A stretch of DNA of 64,000 bases, from the NCBI GenBank assembly GCA_002943765.1, contig PQWQ01000007.1:2482501-2546500 (forward strand), given 5' to 3'. This document shows positions 1 through 13,873 of this stretch, one piece after another; the stretch's first letter is position 1; the number at the start of each line of letters is the position of its first letter. Both the position numbers and the translations under genes were made by a program. Source of the DNA: Psoroptes ovis (Eukaryota; Arthropoda; Arachnida; Sarcoptiformes; Psoroptidae). The notes below the pieces were generated by a model, which searched no databases, was not told the origin of the DNA, and worked only from the letters and a program-made list of their open reading frames with translations.

Positions 1-3000
1 ATACTTCAACATCACGACTTTTAGCAATTTCAGTGAAATTTTCCTGATGTTCTAATGTTTTATCCTCTTTATCATCGGTCATACAAAAAACTCGAACCTG
101 TGCTTCATTTTGTTCCAAGCGTTTAGCGAACACAACAAATTTAGCCATAAATGGCACATGTACCGATTCCTGATACAATTCGGTTGCATATTTTGTCGCA
201 TTATTTATTTCACGACAATCAATCAACCAAAATCTTGCCGATACAGTCGTTGTAAATGATACGCAAGAATTAACAAATGTTAATGGAGTTGAACCGGTCA
301 CATCTTCCCATTGAGCTTTTGCTGATCCTCCTGAAGCATGCATAAAATTGAGATTGGGATGTAAATAACAAAAATAAATGAAAATTAAAAATAAAATAAC
401 TGAAACAAAACGGACCTGTAATACTACACAGAAGCCTCAACGTGGGTGTATCAACCGAATATTGATTAATCATTCCTCTGTTGGCCGCCTGTGGCAATGG
501 TATTGTCAATGTAATCGGTTTATGAAATTTTCTTCGTCTCGGTTCAATTGTGCATATTGGTGATACGGCAACACGATTTCCCAACAGCTTCGTAACCAAT
601 TCATTTGGAATAGGTTGGGCCTAGTTGATGATGTTTTTTTTTTTGAACAATTGAAATATTTTGTATAATTTGGAATAAAACAAAAAAAATAAAATAAAAA
701 AATAAGAATTTGGGTTAAATTATTTTGATCAGCAAAATATTCAATGAAAATGTTCAATAATAACCCTTTGCAATCGAATGCAAAGAATTGAGATTTTTTT
801 TTTTGTTTCAACGAAGCTTGATCCTTTCAATTGGTTACGCACACAGAACAAAATGAATGTTGCAAGGCTCGAGGAGATGATAAAGCTAAACATACACACA
901 TACACACTCACACTCACACGTATAATTTGTACGCGCAATGACCGGTAATTCAACAAGAAATTGACAACACGAACAGAAAAAATAAGATAGACAGAGGACT
1001 AAGATTATGATGAAAATTGATAAAAGATTGTAATAGATAATAGTGAAAAGAATTAAAGAAAATATAGGAAATATTTTAAATATTGATATGAGGAAATGAA
1101 TTTTATTATTAAAATTATCGTTTATAAAAGACAATTTTATAATTATATCATTATTTTATCAGTGCAAAAAAAGAAAACAATTACAATTAACAAGTGTTTG
1201 TGTCTGTGTATGAAAGTGTTAAAGTAAATAATAATGATTAAGTAACTTTTGTGTTAATGTTAATTAAATGAAAAAAATGATTATTTCTTAAAAAGCAAAA
1301 GTTATAGAAATATGGATCGAATGATAGATTGATTAGAGATAATAATGTTTTTTTTCAGAGAAAAAAGGGTTGAAAGAGATCTTGGATTAATTTCAGAAAT
1401 AAAAGATTAATTCATTTGATTATATATGTCTTTAGGTAGGTCAAAGAGGTAGGTAGAAAAATTAAAATCAACAAAGGACAGAACAAGAAACAAATAAAAT
1501 GATTCGAAATGATTGATCAAAGTGTTTGCGATAATGAATAAACACGTGGAAATAATAGATTTAATGTACGTGATAATAATGTTGATTTACGATTATCTAT
1601 GATTCGCTGTTTATTTTTATGATCGGATTTTTTAGAATTTTTTAATTTTTTCTTTGCTTGTTTTTTCCCTGTTTTCCGTTTCCAAGAATTATTACTATCA
1701 ATGTTTTTATCATGATTGTTTGATTTTGGTTGTGATGATGATGATGATGAAGCTTGTAGATCTCCATTCATTGTATCGATATGTTTTTTCATAGGTCTTA
1801 TGTTGACGATGTGTAAAATATTATTACGACGTTCAATTGATAAGTCATTATCATTTTGATCAATTGATTCATTGTTTTCTGGACAATGTTTTGGTGATGA
1901 TTCATCTTTATCACCTGAACTCTCTAATTTGTCATCATTTGAATCGGATTTATCATCATTTATTTTATTATTAATAACTACAATTAATTCTACTTTTGAA
2001 TTACGTTTTTTCGTAAAATTATCATTATTTTCAAGTGATTGATTTGAATTTTTTAATGATTGCTGTTCTAATGCAGATTTAACTGTACTTATATTTGATA
2101 TTTTGGACTCATTCAAAGTTTCTTTGATCATCAAGTTTTTACTTTTATTTTCACTATCTGTATCTATTTCATCGATGATATTATTGTTATTATCATCGGT
2201 TTTTTTCTTTGAATGTTCATCATTGTCATCAATTTTACTTGATGGTACATTTACTATCATTTCATTGATTGAATTATCATTTTGTTTATGATCATTTTCA
2301 ATCGGTATTTGTCTACTTGAATTTATTTCATTTTCTTGTTTTTGTTGTTGTCCTTCAACAATGACAGTTATTTTATTATCATCATCTTCGGGTAATGTAA
2401 TCATTGTTTTGGCTTCAATATTAATTTTGTTTTCTGTGTTAATTTGATCATTTTGTTCAGATATTAAATTATTATTATTTTCATTATCCTTGACATGATT
2501 GCTGTTATTATCATTAGGCTCATTATTTGTGATATTTTGTTTACATTTTAATGAATTATTTGTTATATGTTTTGTTTGTTTGTTTCCATTACAACTAATA
2601 CTTTTACAATGGTTAAATAACCAATTGAATGGATTCCAACGATTGGAACGCGATTTTTTAGCCTTGACATTCTCATCATTATCATTAGATTTATCGGTGT
2701 CATCAGTGTTTTTGCCTACCTGTAATCCAACTTTTATTTTTTTGGTCAATGCGCCTTCAGGGAAAATTGCTTGCACTTGTGGTACAACTGTTGAACTAAG
2801 TATTCCACCTTCAGGACCGATTGCATGCACTTCTTGACGAATACGTGTAATTATTGCAAAATATTGTGGAAAATCTGTTGTCAATATTCGTGTAATACGA
2901 TTATTGTTGAAATCATCTAATCCATTCACATCTAAACATTAAGAAAATAATGAATTATAATCAATGATATTTGATAGCAAATATAAAATTTCAGTGAAAA

Positions 3001-6000
3001 TACCATTTTCACCATCAAAACTGGCATTCAAGACTTCAAGCACAGCCTCTTCGGTTGCTTCTAATGTATGTTCACGCCATGTTTCGCCATTATCGCTACG
3101 AAATATAACAATATCTCGTTCTTTACCACGTAATGATGCAAAATGTGGCACTTCAATGATAACTGGCCTATATTCATTTGAGAATATCGAACCAAAAGTG
3201 GAATAAAAATTTGAGGTCTTGTACCAAAAATATAAATCATGATTTACCCTAAAAATTTTGCTCCAGATGGACCCATTTCCAGTATTCGTGATGCACATGC
3301 TTCACCTTCCATCAATGGTGGTGGATGTACCAATTTTTCTCGTTTAACATAACGACATGTTATACGCATAGGCATCGGTGCTTTGCGTGGTGGAATAATG
3401 ACACGTACACCTGAATGTCGACAACCACGCATTGCACCACCACGCGCATCGACCATGAAACTTACTAAGAAACTGTAGAAAAACAAAATTGAATTGAAAA
3501 ATGAATTATTAGTTGTCATTAAATTTGAAAAGAAATTGCGAAATTGCTAATTTTATAAATATTTGCATTTAAAAAATCAAAAATAGGTCAATTTAGGTTA
3601 AAATTTTTAAAAGAATAACTCACTTTCTCCATTTCAATGGCCTTGTTATACATATTTTTTAAGCGATCGAATTTTCATAATCATTTATTTAGTGTGGGAA
3701 AATAGCGGTAAAAATCAGCCGCGATCATTGTGAATGGCATAAATTTGATTGTGGAATCATTATTTTGCGGTTGGATCCATGTGAATTGTAATTATTGGAA
3801 GAAAAAAAAAGCAAAGAATTTAATAAAATGATTGCAATAGCAAGCTTTTAAATAAATTTCAGGTGCAACTAATGATTCAATCATCAACAATCAATCAAAT
3901 AATCAATCAACAAAGCCATCAAATATCGAAGCTGAGCCAAAAATTCTATCCAAAAATATTGAATGGCAAACCTTGAACGTGCCATACGTTTGTTATAAGG
4001 CAACAATTGTTTAGTTGGATTTGATTGTGCCGTAATCATATCTAATTGTTGATTTAATTCATTAATTTCTTTTTGATATTTTGGTTGTTGTGATTGCTGC
4101 TGTTGTTGACGTTGTTTATCATCACTTTGGATGATTAAATAGATGATAATTTAGAATATTTCGGGCAGATAATCGATTCATTAAATGAATGCGGTAAAAA
4201 AATGTTTAAAATCATCGATCAATGATGACAAATGTTGAAAATATCATTTCAAAAATAATTAAACAAAGGAAATGAAAGAGAAATTAATTGAATCAACGAA
4301 CAAACAACTGAATGACATGACTTTGCTGAAAATTACAAATTCAATCATCACAAAAAATCGTGACATTGTTGTTGATTCATTCAAGATTTTGATTGATTGA
4401 TGGTTTCAATGATTCGCTCAACAATTGGTATACAAAATTGTTGAGATGATAATAGGTGATATTACCACAAATGGAATGTAAAAAAATACAAATAAAAGAA
4501 TAAACTTACCCAGTATTTACTTTCGCTTTGGATATATCAACATTATCCGGTGTCAATGCATTTACATAATTTTCAGTCATTGTAAAATATTGTGGTGATA
4601 TTAATTCTTCGTCGATAGTGATTGGAGCTGAAAAAAATTGAATGATGATTGAATTAAATTAAATTCAGTTGAAAAAAGAACGACAATTGAAACAGTTTAA
4701 AATATCAGAATTCAAATGATTATTACGGGTGATTCAATTGAGTTCAAATCAGACAATACATAAACATAACAAAACTATACCACACAAGAATTAAAATTCA
4801 GAATTGCAGAATTACACACCAGAAATGAACAAATTCAACGAATATTCTTTCAAAAATATTCAAGTAATAAAAATTTTAAAATTTACGAGTAAATTGATTA
4901 TGTTGTTGTTGTTGTTTGGCATTCAAACAATCGTTACGATCATTTCAAATAATTGAATTGAAAGGATTCTTGATTTGAATGTTTGAAGCCCAAAAAAAAT
5001 GTTTAATGTTTAATTGAATTTTATGCAAAAATCAAAATTTTAAGATGGAAATATATTGCAATATTCAATAATGCAAATGAGCGATGCATTAAAATGGTAA
5101 ATATGCCACCATCAAACAACAACAACAATCAGACAATCAAAGACACTGAAACATTCAAACGTTATCATCAACAACACAGTTACATGCAAACACACTGGCA
5201 CACACTGACACACACACGCACACAAATACTTAAATATCTTTAAAACAAAAATAATCAAAAAATAAATCAACAAAACTATATGGTAAACACTACCACCATT
5301 ATCATTCAATTGATAATCATCATCATCATCATCATCATGATTATCATCCATACAACCACATTCGAACCACTACTAAATGAAATTTAATTTAATAATGGAG
5401 AAATCGTAAATATTTGATGAAATTGAATTAATAAATGAACAAATAAACTAAATCTGTTGCTTCCTTTGACAACATTATCAACAATCTTTGTTGATAATTG
5501 ATTCTCTATGCATTTGATGATGATGATGATAAAGTTAAACATACGCGCACACAAATACGAAGACAGTTACGAAAATACTGCACCACGCCACACACACATC
5601 AACGATATTACCATTCATTCATTCATTCATTTGTTTTCACGTTTTAAACGCAAATGATATTATTAGCTTCGATGTCTATTCTTCTCTCCATCTTTCTCTT
5701 TCATATTGCTTTGATTTAAGAAGGTCAAATTTGTAGCATTTTTCTTCCTCTTTCTTCTTATGCTTAATTGAATATCATTGCTTTATTTAAAAATGCTTCA
5801 AAGACAAGAAATGTTTGATATATAAACTGTGTCTTGCTCTACATTTGTCGCTCTGTTTCAGTCGATTTGTTATGAATCAACGAATCAGCCTTTTCAATCG
5901 ATTAATTGAATGAAATCAGGATTCTGAGTAGAATCAGAATCAGGATTAATCGAAATCGAATCAAGGAAAATATACGTAGTCTTGGAAATCAAACATTGAA

Positions 6001-9000
6001 ACTTACCCAATGAATCTTTACCGAACGTATCGTTCATACGTTCATCTTTGGTCACATCGATTGGTAGCGAATCGTCACCCAGGAATTTCATTTCATCACC
6101 AGTCAAATAGCGATATGGATTATCCACGAATAATTCTTCGGCTGTTTGAGTGAAAAGAAAGAAAAAAGACGGAAAATCATTAATCATTTGTATGAATTTT
6201 GTTTTGCCGCTATTCACTTGTCAATTTTCACTCAAAATCAATCAATCAAATATCTCTATTCATGTTAAAAAATCAATATCAAAATCAATGATAATAAATT
6301 TAAGCCATTTTTTCAAGGTGAAATGAAAGGGAAAGAAAATGATTTCCTTGAAAATTTGAAATGAAACACGAAATAATTGACATGAATGGTGAAAATAATT
6401 AATTATCGAAAATTTCAATAACACTAACACGCACAGACACGTGACCGTAATTGATTTTGATTGTATGGCCATATTACGCAATAAGTTCACTATCTCTATT
6501 ACTTACTAGATTTTGTAAATGCTTTTCGTGATTGTTGTTGTTGTTGTGATTGTGGCAAACCTGTTGTTAATAATTTCAATTCATTCTTTCGATTAATATT
6601 AAAATTATCATTTGGCTGTGGTTGTTGTTGTTGTTGTTGTTGTAGATCATTCATTAGTTTTTGTTGATAATGTGGTTGACCATCAATATTCATCATCTGT
6701 TGATTAGCCGTATCTACAACAACATATTCATCAGCTGATTGATGATGATGAAGTTGCGAATACACACACACGCATACAGACACAAATCATAAAGTACCAG
6801 AACCATTACCCAAATAGAAAAAGATGACAAGTACAAGTAAAGAATAGTTTGAGAGTAGAAGAAACATCAGACATTATGAAAGAATATTTGAATAACGGAC
6901 ACCAGAAAGAATGATGGAGAAGATTCATGTTTTTTTTTGGAAATTTTTTGGACAATAATAATAGGAAAAAGAATAAATAAAGTAAATAGAGTCATTGATT
7001 CATAAAAACAGGGATCGATGTATTTAAATTTGATCAAGAAAATAAAACAAAATGACCACTAACCTCCTTCATCTTCTGAATCGCTCATAAATGATTCGTG
7101 CATTATTTCAGGTGAAACAACTTTATATTTTTCTTCAGTAATCGTCGTAGTTGTTGTTGTAACGATTGTTTCGGTTACAATTTTCAATGTTTCAACCACC
7201 GATATATAACCTAATTTTTGCGCAATCGATAATGCTGTTTGACCTTGTTTAGTGACAACATTTGGTGATGCTTTGTGTTCTAACAATAGATTCACTATTT
7301 GATTATGACCTTGCTGTGCTGCTTGATGAAGTGGTGTATAACCATGCTAGTAAAGAAAAAGAAATTAGATTGAATGATCATTATATTGCTAATATCCGAA
7401 AAAATTATGATACTTACACAATTGGTGGCATTAACATTGGCACCATTCTTAAGCAAAAATCGAACCATATTTATTTGACCAAAATGTGCAGCTGCATGTA
7501 ATGGTGTGTAACCTTCTTTGGTTTGTGGCGATATTTCAGCATTATTTTTAGCTAAAATTGATGCCACATTAACACGATCATTTTGTGCACAAAGATGCAT
7601 CGGTGTTAGACCATTCTTAGATTTAGCATTGACATTGGCTCGATTATGTAATAGCAGTGCTACCATATCGGCATGTCCTTCTTGTGCTGCCAAATGTAAT
7701 GGTATGAAACCAGCCTAAATTATCATAACAAGAAATGCGGATTTAAAAAATTTAGAATCAAAAAATATGGATAATTACTTTGGATTCAGCATTGGGATTG
7801 GCAGCATATTCCAACAATGTTGTCGCAATATCGATTTGATTTTTACGTGCAGCAATATGTAATGGTGTATAACCATTTTTAGCTGTTGCATGAGGTGATG
7901 CTTTTTCTTCCAACAACAGCAATGCAATATTCACATGATCATAATGAGCTGCACAATGTAATGGTGTTACATTATTCTAGATTCGATCGGAGAAAAAAAT
8001 TTGTTGAAATAGATCAATCATTGATTTGATTCTTTCGAAACAAACCTTTCCTTGCGCATCAACTGGTGCATTTTTACTGATCAATAAACGTGCTACTTTT
8101 ATGTTACCATATTTAGCTGCCAAATGTAATGGTGTAAATCCTTTCTGTAAATTTTATTATGGGAAATAAGAACATGAATTTTATATAATGATCATCATGT
8201 ATTGTTTTTGAAATTACCTTTGTTTGAGCTGTCAATGATGCAGAATTATCAATCAATATTGCAACAGTTTCTTCATGACCTTCTTTAGTAGCAATGTGCA
8301 GTGGAGTATATCTAGCAGAAATTATCGAAAACAAAAATTATTCAAAAAAAAAAAAAAAATGGTTTTATTTGAATCAAATTAGACAAAACATACTGATCCT
8401 TGGTAACCGAATCAATAGATGCACCATGTTGTAATAACAAAGACACAATATCAGAATTGCCTAATCTTGCAGCAATGTGAAGTGGTGTTTGATTTTCCTA
8501 TCATATTAAAGAGTTATCAATCAATGATTATTCTATTAAATACAATAAAATACATACCCTTGCTTTTGCATCAACTTGTGCACCATTTCGTAATAATACA
8601 CGAATAATATCAGTTTGATTTGCTCTAGCTGCTAAATGTAACGGTGTTTCACCGCGTATTGTTTGCACATCTGGATTTGCCATATGTTGTATTAAATAAA
8701 TGACAATATTCATACAACCCATAAATGAAGCTACATGAAGTGGTGTCAAACCAGACTAATCGAGAAAAGATAGAATTTTTAATTGATTGAAATTATATTT
8801 AACTATAAATGTTAACTGTTACCTCTGTAGTTGCCTCGATCGATGCACCATGTTTTAACAATAATTCCACAACTTTAATACGATTCTTTTTACATGCAAT
8901 ATGTAATGGTGTAAAACCGTTTAATGCACGTGCATTTGGATCAGCTTTTTTATCTAATAATAATTTTGCAACACGAACATGTCCACAATGTGATGCAACG

Positions 9001-10291
9001 TGTAATGGTGTCAAATAATCGATCGTAACATCATCAACTGGTGCACGATAATCGAGTAAAACTTTTGCACAATCAACATGATCACCTTGTGCAGCCATAT
9101 GCAATGGTGCCAAACCATTCTGTATCCGTGGGGGGATGGTCAGAATTATATTATTTTTTTCGTTATATTTTTACTTAACAAATGGCTTTACCTTTGTTTT
9201 AGGTGAAATCGGTGCACCACGTTCGATCAATAATTGTACAACTGATTTATGTCCACTACGTGCAGCACAATGTAAAGGCGTCAATCCATCTTGAGTGGCT
9301 GAATCAATTTTAGCTTTATAATCCAACAACAATGAAACCATATTGACTTTTCCCCATTTAGCTGCCACATGTAATGGTGTGATTTGATGTTTAGCTGCGA
9401 AATTGACATCGGCATTCTTTTCCAACAATAATGCGGCTATATTTTCATTGCCATAATGCGATGCAATGTGAAGTGGTGTGAAACCAGATTTAGATGTAAC
9501 ATCTGGATTATGATCATTTTGCAACAACAATGTAGCTGCTTTACAATCATCTTTTTTAGCTACAACATGCAATGCTGGTAAACGAACTTTTCCTTTGGTA
9601 TCATTTTCTAACAAAACAGCAACAACACGATCATGACCTTGTTGTAGCGCTACAGCTAAAGGGGTGAATCCATCTTCAGTTGATAAACTTTGATTGGCAC
9701 CATTAGCCAATAAATATTTAACAACACCATCATGATTTTCTTGAGCTGCCATATACAACGGGGTAAAACCATTCACTGATTGTACATTGACGTTGGCTCC
9801 ATTTTGTATCAAAACTTTGACAACTTCATCTTGTCCAGCTAAAGATGCTATATGTAAGGCTGTGTTCCCTTTCTTCGGAATCAAAGCAAAAATAATTGTC
9901 AATGATTGATAAATCAAACTATTCATTTATAAATACTTTGGTTGCTGTATTGACATTTGCACCACGTCGTATCAGCTCAGTTACAACATTAACATGACCT
10001 TCTTTAGATGCTAAATGCAATGCATTTAAACCATTTGCATTACAAGTATTTATATCGAAACTTCCTTTCAGATATTCTAAAACTTTATCCAAATTTCCAG
10101 CACGTGCAGCACGTAAAAAACTAGCAACACCATCAGTCTTGAAGAAAAATATTTAAAAAATAAATTAATTAACGACTACGATTAAATCAAAATCAAAAAT
10201 GTACCTGATGATGATGTTGAACATCATTAGCCGAATGTGTTTGCGGTTGTTGTTGTTGTTGATGATGTTGAATTTGCATTTCGGTAACCAT
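1..10291 (-). CDS. Ank: Ankyrin (24 ANK repeats, ZU5 domains), 3' end off window
   Basis: Ankyrins tether membrane proteins to the spectrin skeleton. Coding exons in transcription order: 10291-10205, 10137-9937, 9872-9192, 9119-8823, 8755-8558, 8497-8394, 8311-8218, 8144-8046, 7976-7779, 7714-7418, 7346-7064, 6734-6507, 6141-6007, 4627-4510, 4124-3972, 3472-3248, 3167-3004, 2931-2720, 620-416, 330-1. Every junction is GT-AG and every phase closes, giving about 1436 residues so far. Residues about 30-840 are ANK repeats (TPLH motifs every 33 residues), and several exons equal whole repeats. A short acidic/Gln-rich linker follows, including the ankyrin motif GDDSLP. The ZU5 region starts near residue 1059 ([29 protein letters not shown], [22 protein letters not shown]). 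The UPA, death domain and tail lie beyond base 1. The start is the ATG at 10291, preceding a Gln/His-rich 29-residue leader. The family call is secure; whether it matches fly Ank or Ank2 cannot be told here. Confidence 0.95.
1102..1107 (-). terminator. Candidate poly(A) signal for the read-through ankyrin isoform
   Basis: AATAAA on the minus strand, about 410 bp downstream of the stop at 1517. The hexamer is common in AT-rich DNA, so this is only a positional candidate. Confidence 0.25.
1517..2719 (-). CDS. In-frame read-through extension of the ankyrin exon (alternative 3' exon)
   Basis: The exon ending at 2720 has a strong donor (CAG then GTAGGC), and skipping 2719-621 restores the conserved ankyrin sequence (GLQ joined to AQPIPNELV). 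Yet the intron stays open in the same frame for 400 codons to a stop at 1517-1519. The encoded stretch is rich in Asn, Asp, Ser and Lys, starts with a less repetitive Trp/Cys-containing part ([14 protein letters not shown]) and ends in a Lys-rich basic tail ([18 protein letters not shown]). A candidate AATAAA signal lies at 1102-1107 on this strand. Such a long open frame in AT-rich DNA is unlikely by chance. Retention would give a 1658-residue ankyrin ending inside the second ZU5 domain. Alternatively it could be a large internal exon with a donor I did not find. Confidence 0.6.
   Translation of the reverse strand, partial: VGKNTDDTDKSNDNDENVKAKKSRSNRWNPFNWLFNHCKSISCNGNKQTKHITNNSLKCKQNITNNEPNDNNSNHVKDNENNNNLISEQNDQINTENKINIEAKTMITLPEDDDNKITVIVEGQQQKQENEINSSRQIPIENDHKQNDNSINEMIVNVPSSKIDDNDEHSKKKTDDNNNNIIDEIDTDSENKSKNLMIKETLNESKISNISTVKSALEQQSLKNSNQSLENNDNFTKKRNSKVELIVVINNKINDDKSDSNDDKLESSGDKDESSPKHCPENNESIDQNDNDLSIERRNNILHIVNIRPMKKHIDTMNGDLQASSSSSSQPKSNNHDKNIDSNNSWKRKTGKKQAKKKLKNSKKSDHKNKQRIIDNRKSTLLSRTLNLLFPRVYSLSQTL
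3473..3971 (-). other. Ankyrin intron (499 bp)
   Basis: Intron between the Gln-rich linker exon and the first ZU5 exon; donor AAG|GTTTGC, acceptor ctacag. AT-rich sequence with CAATCAAT-type simple repeats. I see nothing else in it. Confidence 0.8.
4125..4509 (-). other. Ankyrin intron (385 bp)
   Basis: Donor GG|GTAAG, acceptor ccaaag. No further structure recognised. Confidence 0.8.
4628..6006 (-). other. Ankyrin intron (1379 bp) with simple repeats
   Basis: Intron with donor G|GTAAGT and acceptor tttcag. It holds an ATC trinucleotide run at about 5316-5338, CA-rich tracts near 5170-5225 and an ATTC repeat near 5609-5630. No coding exon recognised. Confidence 0.75.
5316..5338. repeat. (ATC)n microsatellite
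   Basis: Uninterrupted ATC triplets in an ankyrin intron; ATC/GAT runs are frequent throughout the window. Confidence 0.85.
6142..6506 (-). other. Ankyrin intron (365 bp)
   Basis: Donor A|GTAAGT, acceptor aaacag. Nothing else seen. Confidence 0.75.
6735..7063 (-). other. Ankyrin intron (329 bp)
   Basis: Donor G|GTTAGT. The acceptor atcag at 6735-6739 restores frame with the last ANK exon. It ends in a CA-rich tract. Another acceptor nearby cannot be excluded. Confidence 0.65.
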
Positions 10292-13200
10292 TTTTGATTA
10301 TTTTCAATTATAAATATTATTATACAAAAACAAATATAATTAATTGAATTCGTGTTTCAACAAGAAATGAATTAAATTGATTTTTTTTCAAATGAAATTT
10401 GTCTCTGGGGATCAATGAAACTGATGAATGCACACAAATATTAAATTGAAAAATATTAAATAAATCAAAAATCAAACAAAAAAATTTCTACTCTCTACAC
10501 TCTAATAAATAATGAAACAATTAAATGTTTTTCTTTTCAATAACAACAATTAATAATGATAATAAATAATTATTATCATTTGATGATAAACAAACAAACA
10601 ATCATATATCGTTATAATAATAATTATGATTTTTTAATCAAAATTAAATGTTTTCTCCTCAATCAAACATTGACAAACACACACACACAAACATATATAA
10701 TTTGAATGTCAATCATTCATACAACAACAATTGGACGACGAAAAAAAAAAATCCGCATTCAAATCTTTGGTGTTCTTATGATAAATTACGATGAGGATGA
10801 TGATGATGATGAAGTAGAATAAAATTGATAAATGAATAAATAAACAATTCAAAATAAAATAAAATAAAATACTCGAAGCATTGAAGAGAATTGAATTGGT
10901 TTCAGCTGGAATATCAGTGAATCATTGACGTTATTCGGTTTCTATATACTTATGTAGGTGATTCATGTTCAAATTTCAATCATGTTCCAAATCGGATTCA
11001 TTATGGAACAAGCCAAATACAAATGATGGTTGTATATAGACGAAAAGACACGTATAAATTGATCTTACGTATGGCCGCAATATCAATGATGAAAATGTCC
11101 GAATATTTATTTGTATGTTTACTGTGAAATGAATGGCAAAAAAAAACTATGTCAACTATCAATGATAATGGAATAATAATGAAAATGATGATGGTAAAAT
11201 GATTAAATCATTTGATATCAATTTCTAAATAACACAAACAATTTTCTAACTGTTGTTGTTGTTGTTGTTGACACAATTTTGATCTTTGATCATATAAAAG
11301 CAATCATAACAATATATTTTCACTAAGGTATTAGTATACTATTCTTGGTGGAACACCGAATTGTACACTTTGTTGAATATTTTGTTTTTGCTCATCTTCG
11401 AATGATATATTTCTTAGGTATATTTGTTTTTTTTTCTATGTTATCAATGTTTATGTGTCAATTTATTTAATCACGCAAAATAATTTATAATCAATTGAAA
11501 TTGAATAAAATGAATGAAAAGTAAATGGGAATTAACTTTTTGACAAATAACAAATAATAACAAAAAGGGTGGTGCACTAGTAGGTGGTGTATGCAAAGAA
11601 ATTTTGATCATAAAAATGAATCGAAGGGATTTAATTTAATTCATGAAATGAATAAATTAAAATCAATTTTAATTATGAAAACTTGTTGATGTTATCATTT
11701 GATTCGAAAGTGTGAGAAATTGATGCGGCGATTATGTTTTCATCATTAAATATTCAAAGTCAAAAATTTTCTCGTAACAATCATTAATACAATCATATGT
11801 TAATGATGAATTACGGATACAAAAAGAAGATATTCTTCTAACACACCGATTCTTTTTGTATTAATGAATGAAAAAACATTCATTATCTTTAACACTTTAC
11901 TCATCTGAATGTTTTTGTTGGCAGAAATGTCTTTATTTTTTCAATATGAATCAATGTAAACATAGCAAAGATACAGCAACAACAACATCATTTCAGTGAA
12001 TGAATGAATGAATGAACGAATAAATTAAGGAGAAATAAAATAGTAACCGGTTAGCATTATCAACGAATATTTATGTAATCAAGTCTTGTGTTTGTGTGCG
12101 TAAATGCATTGTTCAACAACATATGAATTTTGATATGTTGATTTAGTTTTGAAGTTTTGAATGATTTAGATGATATTTTTAGACCAACCAACCAACCAAA
12201 CCAATCAATCAATCATTTTGATGCATTAGAAATCAAAAAAAAAAAAAAAAAAAAAAAATCAGTGTTAATTGTTTACAATAATGAATAATCGTAAATTTCT
12301 TTGATAGTCTTTGGTAGAACTATTTATTGACACATTCAAACAGTTGTATGATCCACATCAACAGCGATGGTGTTGTCGGTTGGTTTTATTTCTTTGGTTT
12401 TTGTTTGGTTCGATAAGATGCTGAGCACAATTTGAGCTGTCGACATTTCAATCATTCATTCATTGAATAATATGAATTTAAAGCTTGGATTAAAAGTCTG
12501 GATTAAATAATCAAATATCATCATAAATAATCAAATATCGATGATCATTTTGATTATGGAAAAATTCCTTTTTTTGGCAGCAACAACAAAAAATCAATAA
12601 ATGTTTTTATTTATTTCATTTCATTGAAATTTAAGGCGGCTAAAAACAGCTGCCTCACCCAAAATAATGTAATAATAATAATAATGATTGACGATAATAA
12701 TGAATGAATGAGAAACAATTTCAATTCAATTTTTGATGATGATATAAATATTAAACAACATAAGTAACATCAGCAACATCACCATCGACAACATCAACAA
12801 TAACAATAATGATCATCAAATCAAATCAAACCAACCATTTCAACCAATAACACATTAGAAATATATGCCATGTATTAGTATATAACACATAATAATGAAT
12901 ATAATCAAAAACACTTATACCATGAAGGCATATGTATCAATGAAGAAGAAGATATTTTGGATGTTTTGTGTTGTTGTTGCTGTTGTTGATGATGATGATG
13001 ATGGTGAATACAATCAACTTGCTGTTGTTGTTGTATATCTGCCAAGCTGTCTGTCTTTATTATTTCTGGTATCTCTGTTGGTGTGTTTGTGTGTGAATCA
13101 AGCACTCACCAATCACACACATAAACAGAAGATGATGGATTTTTAGACAAGAAACCTAACACAATTGAGCAGAGAGAATAAATGAAAAAAAAACAAGTCA

Positions 13201-13873
13201 TAATAACTAGCGCAACGAGAATAAAATGGATTCAGCCAGCTGTATATGTGTTGTATGTGTTTGTGTGTTTGCTTGATTTAAAAATAAAACAACATTCATT
13301 GACTAAGAACGTGTAGGATCGTCGTTAATGAGGTTTATGGATTCGGTGATTAATTTTTCAATCCTCTTAATGAAAATCCATTTATGGTGGATTCAAATCT
13401 TGAGATTCGTTAAGGTCCAAGCCTTTTAACTTCAAAGATTTGAACCTCTTGATTAATTGAAAATGTCAAATGAAAAGTGTTGCCATCTTTCATCGAACAA
13501 TGATATTTGACGATGGACATTTTTCTTTGAAATTTGAAGGAGTGAAATTTAAAAAAAAATCGTGATTTAAAATTTCGTGACAATTAATGATAATTATCTG
13601 TTATTTTATAATAATCAATTGTAATGATCATTGACCAATTAACATGGTCAATGTTTTGTAAACATAAACACAAACTCGTTTCATTCAACTCGTTCAATCA
13701 TTTATTTCAGCGATCATTGATCTTAGTTTGATCTTGATCGATGATGGTAGTGGGCGCTGATCATTCGATTCGAATGCGGCCGAATAAACATGGTGGGTGT
13801 AATTAGAACGCATTAAATTTGAGGAAACTCGAACAAATCATCAAAACAAAAACTAATCAAATATACAACTTAC
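10292..13873 (-). other. Ankyrin upstream region / long first intron of the alternative transcript
   Basis: AT-rich, mostly without coding signal. It contains a 24-bp poly(A) run (12235-12258), CCAA/CAAT repeats (about 12184-12215), CAA/CAG-type triplet tracts (about 12965-13035) and a CTTGTTGTTG tract near 11252. A short open stretch at 11331-11435 is discussed as a finding. It must also hold the promoter for the transcript starting near 10291, but no core promoter was identified. Confidence 0.6.
12235..12258 (+). repeat. Poly(A) tract, 24 bp
   Basis: Homopolymer visible directly; no flanking duplication was seen that would mark a retroposon. Confidence 0.9.

Noticed and set aside
12905..13105. 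Gln/His-rich open frame on the minus strand upstream of ankyrin
   Set aside because: It opens at a GTG rather than an ATG, with a stop just before; its only donor is in phase 2, which fits no ankyrin exon. It is best explained as CAA/CAT triplet repeats.
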